64,000 nucleotides of DNA from Microtetraspora fusca (GTDB taxonomy: Bacteria > Actinomycetota > Actinomycetes > Streptosporangiales > Streptosporangiaceae), in NCBI RefSeq assembly GCF_001570365.1, contig NZ_BBYK01000049.1:127871-191870 (forward strand). The letters are read 5' to 3'. Position 1 is the stretch's first letter. Each line of letters begins with the position of its first letter. Of this stretch, positions 8,119 to 17,009 are shown piece by piece. Under the pieces are notes generated by a model. That model worked only from the letters and a program-made list of their open reading frames with translations, did no database searches and was not told the origin of the DNA. Both the position numbers and the translations under genes were made by a program.

Positions 8119-9137
8119 TGCGCGTACTGCTGACCGGGCACCAGGGCTATCTCGGCACGGCGATGGCGCCGGTCCTCGCCGCCGCCGGGCACGAGGTCAC
8201 CGGCCTGGACTCCGGGCTGTTCGCCGACTGCGTGCTCGGGCCGCCGCCGGCCGATCCGGAGGCGTACACGGTGGACCTGCGCGACGTCGAGCCGCGCCAT
8301 CTCGCCGGGTTCGACGCGGTGGTCCACCTGGCCGCGCTGTCCAACGACCCGCTGGGCTCGCTCGCGCCGGAGCTGACCTACGAGATCAACCACCACGCGT
8401 CGGTACGGCTGGCCCGGCTGGCCAGGGACGCGGGCGTGCACCGGTTCCTGTACGCCTCCACGTGCTCTGTCTACGGGGCCTCCGGCGGTGACGACCTGCT
8501 GGACGAGGACGCCCCGCTCCGGCCCGTGACGCCGTACGCGGAGTCGAAGGTCCGGGTGGAAGACGACCTCGTCGCGTTGGCGGACGGCGACTTCAGCCCG
8601 GTGTTCCTCAGGAACGCCACCGCGTTCGGCTTCTCGCCCCGCCCGCGCGCCGACATCGTGCTGAACAACCTGGTCGGCCACGCGTACCTGAGCGGAGAGG
8701 TGCGGGTGCTGTCCGACGGCACGCCGTGGCGGCCGCTGGTCCACGCCCTGGACATCGCCGAGGCCTTCCGCGCCGCGCTCACCGCGCCCAGGGACGCGGT
8801 GCACACCAGGGCGTTCAACGTCGGCACCGAGCGGAACAACCTGACGGTCGCGGAGATCGCCGCCGAGGTCGTCGAGGCGGTGCCCGGCGCCGAGCTGGTC
8901 ATCACCGGCGAGACCGGCGCCGATCCGCGGTCCTACCGGGTGGACTTCTCCCGGGTGCGGGCCGCCCTGCCCGGCTACGAGGCGCGCCGGACGGTCAAGG
9001 ACGGGGCGGTGGAGCTGATCGACGCCTACCGGGGGTTCGGCCTGACCCGGGAGGCGTTCGACCGCCGTTTCACCCGGCTCGCCAGGCTCTCCGAACGCCG
9101 GGCGGCGGGCACCGTCGACGCGTCGCTGCGCCCGTGA
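8118..9137 (+). CDS. NAD-dependent epimerase/dehydratase (extended SDR)
   Basis: Protein of 339 aa. An N-terminal LLTGHQGYLGTAM dinucleotide-binding motif, the HLAALSNDPLG stretch, a catalytic Ser/Thr segment (ASTCSVYG) and YAESKV (Tyr-x-x-x-Lys) mark an extended short-chain dehydrogenase. FNVGTERNNLTV fits the C-terminal sugar-binding part. Likely an epimerase or dehydratase acting on the NDP-sugar activated by the RfbF-like enzyme two genes upstream. The ATG at 8118 shares one base with the preceding stop. A longer in-frame start at 7893 would overlap the PIG-L gene and lacks homology. Confidence 0.87.
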   Translation: MRVLLTGHQGYLGTAMAPVLAAAGHEVTGLDSGLFADCVLGPPPADPEAYTVDLRDVEPRHLAGFDAVVHLAALSNDPLGSLAPELTYEINHHASVRLARLARDAGVHRFLYASTCSVYGASGGDDLLDEDAPLRPVTPYAESKVRVEDDLVALADGDFSPVFLRNATAFGFSPRPRADIVLNNLVGHAYLSGEVRVLSDGTPWRPLVHALDIAEAFRAALTAPRDAVHTRAFNVGTERNNLTVAEIAAEVVEAVPGAELVITGETGADPRSYRVDFSRVRAALPGYEARRTVKDGAVELIDAYRGFGLTREAFDRRFTRLARLSERRAAGTVDASLRP

Positions 9138-10399
9138 CCGACGGCGCCCGGATGCACGCGCTGGTGCGCCGTCTCTATCCGCTGTGCCGCAGCATCACCG
9201 GCGACGGCGTCCGGCGCACGCTGGAGATCGTGTCTGAGTCGATCCCGCTGGAGATCAGCGAGGTGCCGACCGGGACCGAGGTGCTCGACTGGACGGTCCC
9301 CAAGGAGTGGAACATCCGCGACGCCTACATCAAGGACCCGGCGGGGAACCGGGTGGTGGACTTCGCCCGGCTCAACCTGCACGTCGTCGGCTACAGCGTG
9401 CCGGTGTCGGCCACCATGACGCTGGACGAGCTGCGCCCGCACCTCCACACCCTGCCCGCGCAGCCCGACCTGGTGCCGTACCGGACCGGTTACTACGCCG
9501 AGACGTGGGGCTTCTGCCTGAGCGAGAACACGCTGGCCGCGCTCGGGCCGGGGCCGTACGAGGTGCGGGTGGACTCCACGCTCGCGGACGGGCACCTGAC
9601 GTACGGCGAGCACGTGATCCCGGGGAGCGGCGCGGACGAGGTGCTGATCTCGTGCCACGTCTGCCACCCGTCCCTGGCGAACGACAACCTGGCCGGGATC
9701 GCGGTGGCGGCCCGGCTGGCCCGCCGGCTGGCCGGTAAGGAACTGCGGTACACCTACCGCTTCGTCTTCGCGCCGGGCACGATCGGCGCGATCACCTGGC
9801 TGGCACGCAACCGGGACCGTGTCTCCCGGATCAGGCACGGCGTCGTCCTGGCCTGCGCCGGGGACCGGGGCGCGCTCACCTACAAGCGGAGCAGGCGCGG
9901 GGACGCCGAGATCGACCGCGTGTTCGCGCACGTCCTGCGCGGGCGCGAGCACACGATCCGGGACTTCACGCCCTACGGCTACGACGAGCGGCAGTACTGC
10001 TCGCCCGGCTTCGACCTGCCGGTGGGCTCGCTGACCCGGACGCCGTACGCCGGATATCCGGAGTACCACACCTCGGCCGACGATCCGGACTTCGTGTCGG
10101 CCGAGGCCATGGAGGACACCCTGGACGCGCTCGAACGGGCGGTCGAGGTGCTGGAGCGGAACCGCCGTTACCGGAACCTGAGCCCGTACGGCGAGCCCCA
10201 GCTCGGACGGCGCGGCCTGTACGGCTCCCTCGGCGGGCGGAGCGACGCGGAGAGCCGGCAGATGGCGATGTTGTGGGTACTGAACCTCTCCGACGGCGAC
10301 CACGACCTCCTCGACATCGCCGAGCGGTCCGGACTTCCGTTCGCCGCGGTGGCGGACGCGGCGGACGCCCTGCGCGGCGCGGGACTGGTGAAGGAGTAA
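9134..10399 (+). CDS. DUF4910-type M28-like aminopeptidase/hydrolase
   Basis: Protein of 421 aa. An N-terminal part (residues 1-60) precedes a beta-rich insert, then comes an M28-like zinc-peptidase core with SCHVCHP (173-179), NDNLAG (183-188) and a C-terminal YHTSADD motif. The last 70 residues form a winged-helix-like tail (LLDIAERSGLPFAAVADAADAL). Proteins of this kind are annotated as DUF4910 aminopeptidases and recur in polysaccharide loci, where peptide cleavage is not proven; an amide bond on a sugar may be the target. The GTG at 9134 overlaps the upstream stop by four bases. Confidence 0.78.
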   Translation: MTDGARMHALVRRLYPLCRSITGDGVRRTLEIVSESIPLEISEVPTGTEVLDWTVPKEWNIRDAYIKDPAGNRVVDFARLNLHVVGYSVPVSATMTLDELRPHLHTLPAQPDLVPYRTGYYAETWGFCLSENTLAALGPGPYEVRVDSTLADGHLTYGEHVIPGSGADEVLISCHVCHPSLANDNLAGIAVAARLARRLAGKELRYTYRFVFAPGTIGAITWLARNRDRVSRIRHGVVLACAGDRGALTYKRSRRGDAEIDRVFAHVLRGREHTIRDFTPYGYDERQYCSPGFDLPVGSLTRTPYAGYPEYHTSADDPDFVSAEAMEDTLDALERAVEVLERNRRYRNLSPYGEPQLGRRGLYGSLGGRSDAESRQMAMLWVLNLSDGDHDLLDIAERSGLPFAAVADAADALRGAGLVKE

Positions 10400-10405
10400 G
10401 CGGCG

Positions 10406-11431
10406 ATGACGCGGCTCAAGGTGGGCGACGTTGTGGAGGTTCGCAGCGAGGAGGAGATCCTCGCGACTCTGGACGAGAAGGGCGAGCTGGACAGCCTGCC
10501 CTTCATGCCGGAGATGCGGCGGTTCTGCGGGCGCAGGCTCGTCGTGCACAAGGTGGCGCACAAGCTCTGCGACACGATCAGCGGCACAGGCATGCGGCGG
10601 ATGGAGGACACGGTCCACCTCGCCGAGGCACGGTGCGACGGCGCGGCGCACGGCGGCTGCCAGACGGCGTGCTCGCTGTACTGGAAGGAGGCGTGGCTGC
10701 GGCGGGCCGAGCCGGGCGAGCCGGAGCCGCCGGTCCCCGACCGGCCGCGGCGCTCGCTGCCCCTGCTGGAGGTCAACACCAGGCGGGAGCCGGGACCCGG
10801 AGGCGAGGAGCGGTTCCGCTGCCAGGCGACCGAGCTGCTGCGCGCCGCCCCCGAGCGGCTGCCGTTCAAGAACCTGGAGCAGTACGTCACGGACGTGCGG
10901 ACCGGCAACGCGGGCGTCCTCTCCACCGCGCGCACGCTCTTCTTCGGGCTGTTCAACCGCGTACAGGCGGCGTCCCGCCGGCTGCCCCGGCGGTTGCGGT
11001 TCAGAGGCGGGCTGAGCTGGGGTTTCGTCGGTCCCGGCCCGAACAGCGGCGCGACGCCGACCGCCGCCTCCGACCTCAAGCCGGGAGAGCTGGTCCGGGT
11101 CAGGAGCAAGGAGGAGATCGTCGCCACCCTGAACGGCGAACGGTTCAACCGCGGCCTGGGGTTCGAGGAGGAGATGGCGCGCTACTGCGGGAAGGTGGCC
11201 CGCGTCCAGGCGCGGGTCGAACGGTGCATCGACGAGAAGACCGGCCGGATGCTCGAAATGCGGAACCCGTGCATCGTGCTGGAGCGGGTCGTGTGCGCGG
11301 GCGTCTACAAGGCGAACTGCCCGCGTGAGTTCCTCCCGTTCTGGCGGGAGATCTGGCTGGAGCGGGTCGGCGAGCCGGAACGCGGCCGGGACGGCGGGCT
11401 GGAACGCGGCCGGGACGGCGGGCTGGAATGA
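10406..11431 (+). CDS. Unknown protein with a duplicated Cys-rich domain
   Basis: Protein of 341 aa with two copies of one domain. Copy 1 spans about residues 4-103 and copy 2 about 224-330. Each opens with LK-x-G-(D/E)-(V/L)-V-x-V-R-S-(E/K)-EEI-x-ATL, continues with FCGRR or YCGKV, and ends with Cys-rich segments and an aromatic closing motif (YWKEAWL, FWREIWL). Copy 1 adds CDGAAHGGCQTAC. The spacing suggests a metal-binding or disulfide-stabilised beta fold; I know similar single-domain proteins only as hypotheticals in polysaccharide loci. It follows DUF4910 after six bases with AAGGAG in front. The last residues come from a 24-bp tandem repeat. Confidence 0.7.
   Translation: MTRLKVGDVVEVRSEEEILATLDEKGELDSLPFMPEMRRFCGRRLVVHKVAHKLCDTISGTGMRRMEDTVHLAEARCDGAAHGGCQTACSLYWKEAWLRRAEPGEPEPPVPDRPRRSLPLLEVNTRREPGPGGEERFRCQATELLRAAPERLPFKNLEQYVTDVRTGNAGVLSTARTLFFGLFNRVQAASRRLPRRLRFRGGLSWGFVGPGPNSGATPTAASDLKPGELVRVRSKEEIVATLNGERFNRGLGFEEEMARYCGKVARVQARVERCIDEKTGRMLEMRNPCIVLERVVCAGVYKANCPREFLPFWREIWLERVGEPERGRDGGLERGRDGGLE
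11377..11424 (+). repeat. Two perfect 24-bp direct repeats at the gene's 3' end
   Basis: The unit starts GGAACGCGGCC and occurs at 11377-11400 and 11401-11424, followed by a partial third start (GGAATGA) that supplies the stop codon. The unit length is a multiple of three, so copy changes would only lengthen the GRDGGLER-type tail of the Cys-rich protein. Confidence 0.9.
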
Positions 11432-11450
11432 GGCTCCGGGAGGGCGGCAC

Positions 11451-12980
11451 ATGCGGGAGCACGGGGGCGCGGAGCCGGTGACGGCCGAGCCGTCCGGCGA
11501 GTCGCCGGACGGGAGCGCCGGGCACGTCGCGGAGATCGGCCGCAAGGCCGGCCGCGGCCTGGGCTGGAGCCTGCTGGGGACGCTGGCGACGCGGGCCGGA
11601 TCCTTCGTGATGGGCCTGGCGCTCGCCCGCCTGCTGTCCCCGGCCGACTTCGGCGTCTACGCGGTGGCGCTGGCCGCCACGCAGCTCGTCATGGTGGTCA
11701 AGGACATCGGCGTCATGGCGGCGGTCGTGCAGTGGCGGGGCAGGCTGGAGGAGGTCGCGCCCACCGCCACGACCCTCGCCATGATCTCCGCCGTCACCCT
11801 GTACGGCGTCTTCTGGGTGGGCGCGCCGTACTTCTCCCGGCTGGCCGGCAGCGAGGAGGCGGTCCCGGTTGTCCGGCTGCTCACCGCGGTCATCCTGATC
11901 GAGGCGGTGACCGCGGTCCGCACCGCGGCGCTGCTGCGCGGGTTCCAGGTCGCCAAGACGTCCAGGGCGGTCCTGGCCGGCTTCGCGGTCAACGCCCCGG
12001 TGGCGATCGCGCTGGCCGCACACGGCGCCGGACCCTCCAGCTTCGCCTGGGGCCAGGTCGCCGGAGCCGTGGTCACCGGCGTCTCCATGCTCGGGTACGC
12101 CCGCCTGCCCTGGCGGATGGCGTTCGACCGGCGGACGGCGGCGCGGCTGCTGCGGTTCGGCGTCCCCTCGGCCGCGGGCATGGCCCTGGAGGCCGCGCTG
12201 CTCAACGTCGGCTACGTCATCGTCGGCGCGAACATGGGGCCGACGTGGACCGGCCTGTACCTGATGGCCTTCAACGTGTCGAGCTGGGTGCCCGGCCTGG
12301 TCGGCACCGCCGTCCGGTCGGTGTCGATCTCCGGGTTCTCGCGGCTGGCCGAGCGCGACCCGGACGCGCTGTCCGTGGGCGTGCAGCGTTCGGTGCCGAT
12401 CCTGGTCGCCGCCGTGCTGCCGCTCGCCGTGCTGATGGGGGTGCTCGCCCGTCCGCTGATCCGGTTCCTGTACGGCGACGCCTGGATACCGTCCGCGGAG
12501 GTGCTGCGCTTTCTCGCGGTGCTGATGGTGGCGCGGATGCTCACCTCCTTCGCCCTGGACATCCTCAACGGGCAGGGCGCCACCCGCTCGACCGTCTGGA
12601 TGAACCTCGGGCACGCCGCCGCGCTGGTGCCCGCGGTGATCGTCGGTACCCGGCTCGACGGCATCCGCGGCGCGGCGGTCGGCCAGGCGGCGGCCGCGCT
12701 CGTCGTCGCGCTGCCGCTCGCGGCGCTCGCCGTGCGGCGGGCGGGCGTACGGCTCGCTCCGATGCTCGCGGCTCTCGCCCGGCCGCTGGGCGGCGCGGCG
12801 CTCGCCCTCGGCGTCACCCTGGCCGTCGCGGCCCTCGCCGGGGAGAGCCCCCTCCCGCAGCTCGTGCTCGGGGGCGGCGCGGGCGTGCTCGTCTACGCCC
12901 TGGCCGTCGTCCCGATGGAGCGGCTCAAGACCGTGAGCAGGACGGTCCTGCGCGTCGCCGATCGCCGAGGAGGCTCATGA
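11451..12980 (+). CDS. Wzx-like oligosaccharide flippase (MOP superfamily)
   Basis: Integral membrane protein of 509 aa with a hydrophilic N-terminus of about 45 residues and then 12-14 hydrophobic segments. The start of the transporter core (GLGWSLLGTLATRAGSFVMG, then LARLLSPADFGVYAVAL) is characteristic of polysaccharide flippases of the RfbX/MOP group. It should move undecaprenyl-linked repeat units across the membrane. GGGAGG about nine bases upstream supports ATG 11451; an in-frame start at 11325 overlaps the preceding gene. The stop overlaps the next start (ATGATG), and the polymerase and chain-length genes follow at 15.3-18.4 kb. Confidence 0.88.
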   Translation: MREHGGAEPVTAEPSGESPDGSAGHVAEIGRKAGRGLGWSLLGTLATRAGSFVMGLALARLLSPADFGVYAVALAATQLVMVVKDIGVMAAVVQWRGRLEEVAPTATTLAMISAVTLYGVFWVGAPYFSRLAGSEEAVPVVRLLTAVILIEAVTAVRTAALLRGFQVAKTSRAVLAGFAVNAPVAIALAAHGAGPSSFAWGQVAGAVVTGVSMLGYARLPWRMAFDRRTAARLLRFGVPSAAGMALEAALLNVGYVIVGANMGPTWTGLYLMAFNVSSWVPGLVGTAVRSVSISGFSRLAERDPDALSVGVQRSVPILVAAVLPLAVLMGVLARPLIRFLYGDAWIPSAEVLRFLAVLMVARMLTSFALDILNGQGATRSTVWMNLGHAAALVPAVIVGTRLDGIRGAAVGQAAAALVVALPLAALAVRRAGVRLAPMLAALARPLGGAALALGVTLAVAALAGESPLPQLVLGGGAGVLVYALAVVPMERLKTVSRTVLRVADRRGGS

Positions 12981-13864
12981 TGCCCGGCCCCGACACCCTG
13001 GTGTCCGTCGGTCTTCCCGTACGCAACGGGGCCGGCCAACTGGAGGCCGCCGTACGGTCCGTGCTGGCCCAGGACCACGAGCGGCTGGAGCTCGTCATCT
13101 CCGACAACGCGTCCACCGACGGCACCGAGGAGCTGTGCCGGGCGCTCGCCCGGGAGGACGACCGGATCGTCTACCACCGGCAGCCGCGCGACGTCGGTGT
13201 GATCGGCAACTTCACCACGGCCCTGCGGCTGGCCAGGGGCGAGTTCTTCCGCTGGATAGGGGACGACGACCGGCTGGAGCCGCGGTACGTCTCCGGCGCG
13301 CTCGGGCCGTTCGCGGCGGACGACCGGCTGATCCTGGTCACCACCGGGATGTCGTACACCGACGTGGACGGCTCGGTCCTCCGGCCGAGCTACCGGGGCA
13401 CCGGCATGCTCTCGGACGACCCGGTCGACCGGCTGACCGAGCTGTGGGAGACGGTGACCACCCAGCACCACGGGCTCGACCCGCTGTACGGCATGATGCG
13501 CCGCGCCGCGGTCGCCCGCATCCGCAGGCCCGTGATGATCCGCGAGGACGAGGTGTACGCCACGATGCTGTGCCTGGCCGCGCCCTGGGGGCACGTGCCC
13601 GAGGTACTGGCGCACCGCAACCTGCGCGGCCGCCGCCTGTCGCACATCGCCCGCGCGCTCGGCGTCCCCGCCTGGACCGCGCACTTCGCGACGACGCTGC
13701 AGTTCCGCGCGATGAACCGGTGCCTGCGGGACGTGGACCTCACCCCCGAGCAGCTCCGGCGGGCCCGCGCCCTGCTGCTGCGGATCTACGGCCGCCGTCA
13801 GCGGCAGGTGCTCGCGCACCGGAGCAGGAAGCTCGTCAGGCTCGCGGCCGGCCTGATCCGCTGA
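12977..13864 (+). CDS. Family 2 glycosyltransferase
   Basis: Protein of 295 aa, GT-A fold. Visible are VSVGLPVRNGAGQLEAAV, SVLAQDHERLELVISDNAST (nucleotide-sugar site) and FRWIGDDDRL with the metal-binding DDD. The C-terminal third is Arg-rich. Two adjacent ATGs (12977 and 12980) overlap the flippase stop, and GAGGAGG lies a few bases upstream. It ends ten bases before the convergent acyltransferase. The sugar specificity is not readable. Confidence 0.88.
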   Translation: MMPGPDTLVSVGLPVRNGAGQLEAAVRSVLAQDHERLELVISDNASTDGTEELCRALAREDDRIVYHRQPRDVGVIGNFTTALRLARGEFFRWIGDDDRLEPRYVSGALGPFAADDRLILVTTGMSYTDVDGSVLRPSYRGTGMLSDDPVDRLTELWETVTTQHHGLDPLYGMMRRAAVARIRRPVMIREDEVYATMLCLAAPWGHVPEVLAHRNLRGRRLSHIARALGVPAWTAHFATTLQFRAMNRCLRDVDLTPEQLRRARALLLRIYGRRQRQVLAHRSRKLVRLAAGLIR

Positions 13865-13874
13865 CGCGCGCCGG

Positions 13875-15092
13875 TCACCGCCCCGAGCGGGTACGGCGGC
13901 GCGTCGCGGCCGCCACGGCGGCCCGCATCCCCCGCACGCTCCGGTGCCGCTGGAACGGCAGCTCGAAGACGGACGCGAACAGCCAGGCCGCGAGCACGGA
14001 GAGCGGCGCGGCCACGGCCGACATGGCGAGGAACAGCGGCACGCCGGACGGCAGGCGCGGGGCGAGCAGCAGCTCGGCCAGGGCCACCACGATCGGCGCG
14101 TGGATCAGGTAGAGGCTGTAGGAGAACGAGCCGAGCCGTCGCAGCGGCCGCGTGTCGAGCAGGCGGACCAGCGGCGCCGGGCGTCCGCGCGCGACGGCGG
14201 CCAGCAGGAGGCCGACGGCGGGCCCGACCGCCAGATCGACCCAGAAATAGTGCTCGACCGTCCACGCGGCTCCGGCCAGGGCGATCAGCAGCAGCACGGG
14301 CACGGCCGCCGCCGGAGCCGCCCAGGGCAGCGCCCGCGTCCACGGCGCGGGCACACCGCCGACCGCCCCCGCCGGTTCCACCCGTTCCGCCGGTTTCGCC
14401 GCCCCCGCCGCGACCGCGCCGATCGCGAACAGCACGGCGAACTGCGGGGTGAGCCGCATGAACAGGTCCACGGCGGGCACGTGCGGCGCGGCCAGCCCGA
14501 TCGCGGCGACGAGGCAGGTGACCGCGCCGAGCAGGACGGCTGCTCCGGCCCGCCGCCGTACCAGCAGCATCAGCGGGAACGCCAGGTAGAGCTGGGCCTC
14601 CACCGCGATGGACCAGAAGGCGCCGTTGGGACTCGGCGCGCCGAAGAGGTCCTGCACCAGCAGCCCGTAGACGACCACCGACTTGGCCGTCGGCGGGCCC
14701 TGCCCCGGCTGGGGGACCAGCGTCCACGCCACGACGAGGCTGAACGCCAGGGCGGCCCAGTACGGCGGCAGGATGCGCCAGGCCCGGCGCCGGGCGAACC
14801 GGCGCAGGCCGTCCAGCCGCCACCCCGCCCGGGCCGGCGAGACGGCCAGGGAGAAGCCGGACAGCACGATGAACACCACCACGGCCAGGTGCCCGTAGGC
14901 GAGCCAGCCGGACCAGGCCGGGGCGGCGGCGGACGGGAAGCCGGGGAAGGACAGCAGCCAGCAGTGGTGCAGGACCACGAACAGGGCGGCCAGGCCGCGG
15001 ATGCCGTCCAGCCCGGCGATCCGCGCGGGCGGCGCGGCCGCGGCGCCCGGAGGCGTCGCGGGAACGGTGGTGCGTCCTTCGGCGGACTCCAT
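13875..15092 (-). CDS. Acyltransferase 3 family membrane protein (OafA-like)
   Basis: Protein of 405 aa with about ten membrane segments. The N-terminus carries the family motif GLDGIRGLAALFVVLHHCW with the catalytic-region His pair; further motifs are GHLAVVVFIVLSGF, the ARR-AWRILPPYW region, FWSIAVEAQLYL and SFSYSLYLIHAPIV. Such proteins O-acylate extracytoplasmic carbohydrate. The likely target is the polysaccharide made by this locus, before or after export. ATG 15092 is used because homology starts about 23 residues later; upstream frame extension would cross the divergent gene. It is divergent from the chain-length gene across 246 bases. Confidence 0.87.
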   Translation of the reverse strand: MESAEGRTTVPATPPGAAAAPPARIAGLDGIRGLAALFVVLHHCWLLSFPGFPSAAAPAWSGWLAYGHLAVVVFIVLSGFSLAVSPARAGWRLDGLRRFARRRAWRILPPYWAALAFSLVVAWTLVPQPGQGPPTAKSVVVYGLLVQDLFGAPSPNGAFWSIAVEAQLYLAFPLMLLVRRRAGAAVLLGAVTCLVAAIGLAAPHVPAVDLFMRLTPQFAVLFAIGAVAAGAAKPAERVEPAGAVGGVPAPWTRALPWAAPAAAVPVLLLIALAGAAWTVEHYFWVDLAVGPAVGLLLAAVARGRPAPLVRLLDTRPLRRLGSFSYSLYLIHAPIVVALAELLLAPRLPSGVPLFLAMSAVAAPLSVLAAWLFASVFELPFQRHRSVRGMRAAVAAATRRRTRSGR

Positions 15093-15338
15093 GCGCAGCG
15101 CCCCCGTGGCCCTCTCCGGATGTGGACGGCCGGTACGGACCCGGCCGGAGGGTTTATCGCTCCGGCGCGGCCCGGCGCAACACCGCGGGCGCCGGTCCGG
15201 ATTACGGTCGTTTCCGGCGCGATTTCGGTCCTCCGACCTGCTGTAACAGGCGGGAAGCCGGCGACGATAACCCCCGGGCGACGGCCGGGCGATGACACGG
15301 TTCGCGGCCATCGGAGGCGAGGGGCGATCGGGGGGCGG

Positions 15339-16109
15339 ATGGAGTTCTGGAAGGCCGTCGCCGCACTCGCCAGGAACCGGTTCGTCGGGCCGCCCCTGCT
15401 GGCGCTGGCGCTGGTGGCCGGCGTGGTCGCCTTCCTCGCCGTCCCCGGCGGATACCGTACGGACACGTCGCTCGTGCTCGCCACGCCGACCAACGGCGGC
15501 GTGCTCTCCAGGGACCCCAACCGGCCCACCGGGCAGGCCAACCCGCTGCTGCAGTTCAGCGACGCGCTGCGGACCGCGGCGAGCATCGTCATCCAGTCGC
15601 TGAACACCGAGGAGTCCAGGGCCCGGGTCGGCGCGCCCAAGGACGGCCCGGTGGACCTCGTGATCGACGACGGGCGCAGCAACCCGCGCGTTCTGGACAT
15701 CTCCGGGCCGTACGTCTACATCGCGGTGGAGGCGCCCTCGGAGAAGACGGCGTCCGAGGTGCTCACGGCCACGCGACAGCGGGTCGTCGACGAGGTGGTC
15801 GACTGGCAGAAGGAGCTCGGCGCGCCGCCCGCGACCTTCCTGACCGTCGCCACCATCGTGCCGCCCTCCATGCCGGAGCCGGTCACCCGCGCGAGGTGGC
15901 AGGCGGCGGCCGGCGCCGGACTGCTGGTCCTGGCCGGCGGGCTCTGCGTCGCGTACGGCCTGGCCCGCCGGAAGGCACGCCGCGTCCGGCAGGAGACCCC
16001 GGCCGAGGCCGCCACCCCTGAGACGGCCGAGGAGTTCGAGAGGGCCGAGAACGCCATTCCCGAGACCGCGGAGAAGGTCGCGACGACCTCGGGCGACGAC
16101 GGGGACTGA
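15339..16109 (+). CDS. Wzz/chain-length determinant-like membrane protein
   Basis: Protein of 256 aa with one membrane helix near residues 18-36 and a second near 190-210. Between them lies an extracytoplasmic alpha/beta region with the Wzz-type opening YRTDTSLVLATP. There is a charged cytoplasmic tail rich in Glu/Thr (residues about 215-256) and no BY-kinase domain. Proteins with this topology set polymer length together with a Wzy-type polymerase. A paralogue starts four bases after the stop, and both begin with similar M-(E/D)-F-W residues, so the pair arose by duplication. A GGGGG stretch lies just before ATG 15339. Confidence 0.78.
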   Translation: MEFWKAVAALARNRFVGPPLLALALVAGVVAFLAVPGGYRTDTSLVLATPTNGGVLSRDPNRPTGQANPLLQFSDALRTAASIVIQSLNTEESRARVGAPKDGPVDLVIDDGRSNPRVLDISGPYVYIAVEAPSEKTASEVLTATRQRVVDEVVDWQKELGAPPATFLTVATIVPPSMPEPVTRARWQAAAGAGLLVLAGGLCVAYGLARRKARRVRQETPAEAATPETAEEFERAENAIPETAEKVATTSGDDGD

Positions 16110-16113
16110 GCGC

Positions 16114-17007
16114 ATGGACTTCTGGGGCACGGTGGGCGTCCTGTTCCGGCGGTGGTACGTCGCCCTTCCCGCCTTCCTGCTGGTGCTCGCCGGGGCGGCC
16201 GGCGTGTACGCCCGGTTCCCGAAGACCTACACCTCCACCTCGGCGTTCGTGCTCATGATCCCGCCGTCGGGTGGGAGCCTTCCGACCGACCCCGAATTCC
16301 CCAACCCGTTGACGAACCCGCTGGTCAACTTCGACGCCGGACTCGGCCTGTCCGCCTCGCTGCTCATCCAGGCGCTCAGCACGGCCGAGGTGGCCGCGAA
16401 GGTCGGCGTGACCCCCGGAGGCCGGACCACCTACACGATCAGCAACGGCACGACCAACCAGGAGCTGATGATCAGTCTTCCGTACATCGTCGTCACCGCG
16501 GAGGCGCCCACTCCTGAGGAGGCCCACCGGGTCGTCGTCCGGATCAACGAGCTGGCCAAGGAGGAACTGGTCCGGCAGCAGCGGGCGCTCCAGGCGCCGC
16601 CCGCCACCTACCTCACCACGCTGCAGGCGGTGCCGCCGACCGCGCCGGTGGAGAAGACGGGCAGCAGACTGCGCGCCCTCGTCGTGGCGCTGGCGATGGG
16701 CTGCTTCCTCAGCCTGGCCGCCACCTTCGCGGTGGAGAACTGGGCGTTCCGCCGTCGCGCGCACCGGGACGAGGACGGGGAGCCGCCGAGCCGCGCCGAC
16801 GCGCCGACCGCGCCGGCCGCCTCCGCAGGGCTCGAACCCGCCGCGCCCCTGAGGCAGGCACCCGCCGTGCCCCCGGCCCACGGCCCCGTCGCGTCTCTGG
16901 GACAGGCACCCGCCGTGCCCCCGGCCCACGGGCCCGTCGCGTCTCTGGGACAGGCACCCTCCGCGCCTCCGGCCCACGGGCCCGTCGCGTCGCCTGGGCA
17001 CGGCTAG
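16114..17007 (+). CDS. Second Wzz/chain-length determinant-like membrane protein with repeat tail
   Basis: Protein of 297 aa. It opens with a helix (around WYVALPAFLLVLAGAAGVYA) followed by YTSTSAFVLMIPP, the extracytoplasmic region, and a second helix near ALVVALAMGCFLSLAATFAV. This is the same plan as the upstream gene, with clear similarity in the NPL...QF/NF, SxxIQxL and APPATxLT segments. The cytoplasmic tail ends in three 16-residue repeats (QAPAVPPAHGPVASLG type). No kinase domain is seen. It may form hetero-oligomers with its paralogue to control chain length for the downstream O-antigen ligase-like protein. Confidence 0.78.
   Translation: MDFWGTVGVLFRRWYVALPAFLLVLAGAAGVYARFPKTYTSTSAFVLMIPPSGGSLPTDPEFPNPLTNPLVNFDAGLGLSASLLIQALSTAEVAAKVGVTPGGRTTYTISNGTTNQELMISLPYIVVTAEAPTPEEAHRVVVRINELAKEELVRQQRALQAPPATYLTTLQAVPPTAPVEKTGSRLRALVVALAMGCFLSLAATFAVENWAFRRRAHRDEDGEPPSRADAPTAPAASAGLEPAAPLRQAPAVPPAHGPVASLGQAPAVPPAHGPVASLGQAPSAPPAHGPVASPGHG
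16855..16998 (+). repeat. Three tandem 48-bp repeats inside the chain-length gene
   Basis: Units at 16855-16902, 16903-16950 and 16951-16998 each encode 16 residues of the QAPAVPPAHGPVASLG type; the third has three substitutions. They lie in the cytoplasmic Pro/Ala tail. The unit length keeps the frame, so copy-number variation between strains is expected. Confidence 0.92.
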
Positions 17008-17009
17008 CC

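Noticed and set aside
16855-16998. 48-bp repeats as a CRISPR array
   Set aside because: The units are contiguous without spacers and encode an in-frame protein repeat.
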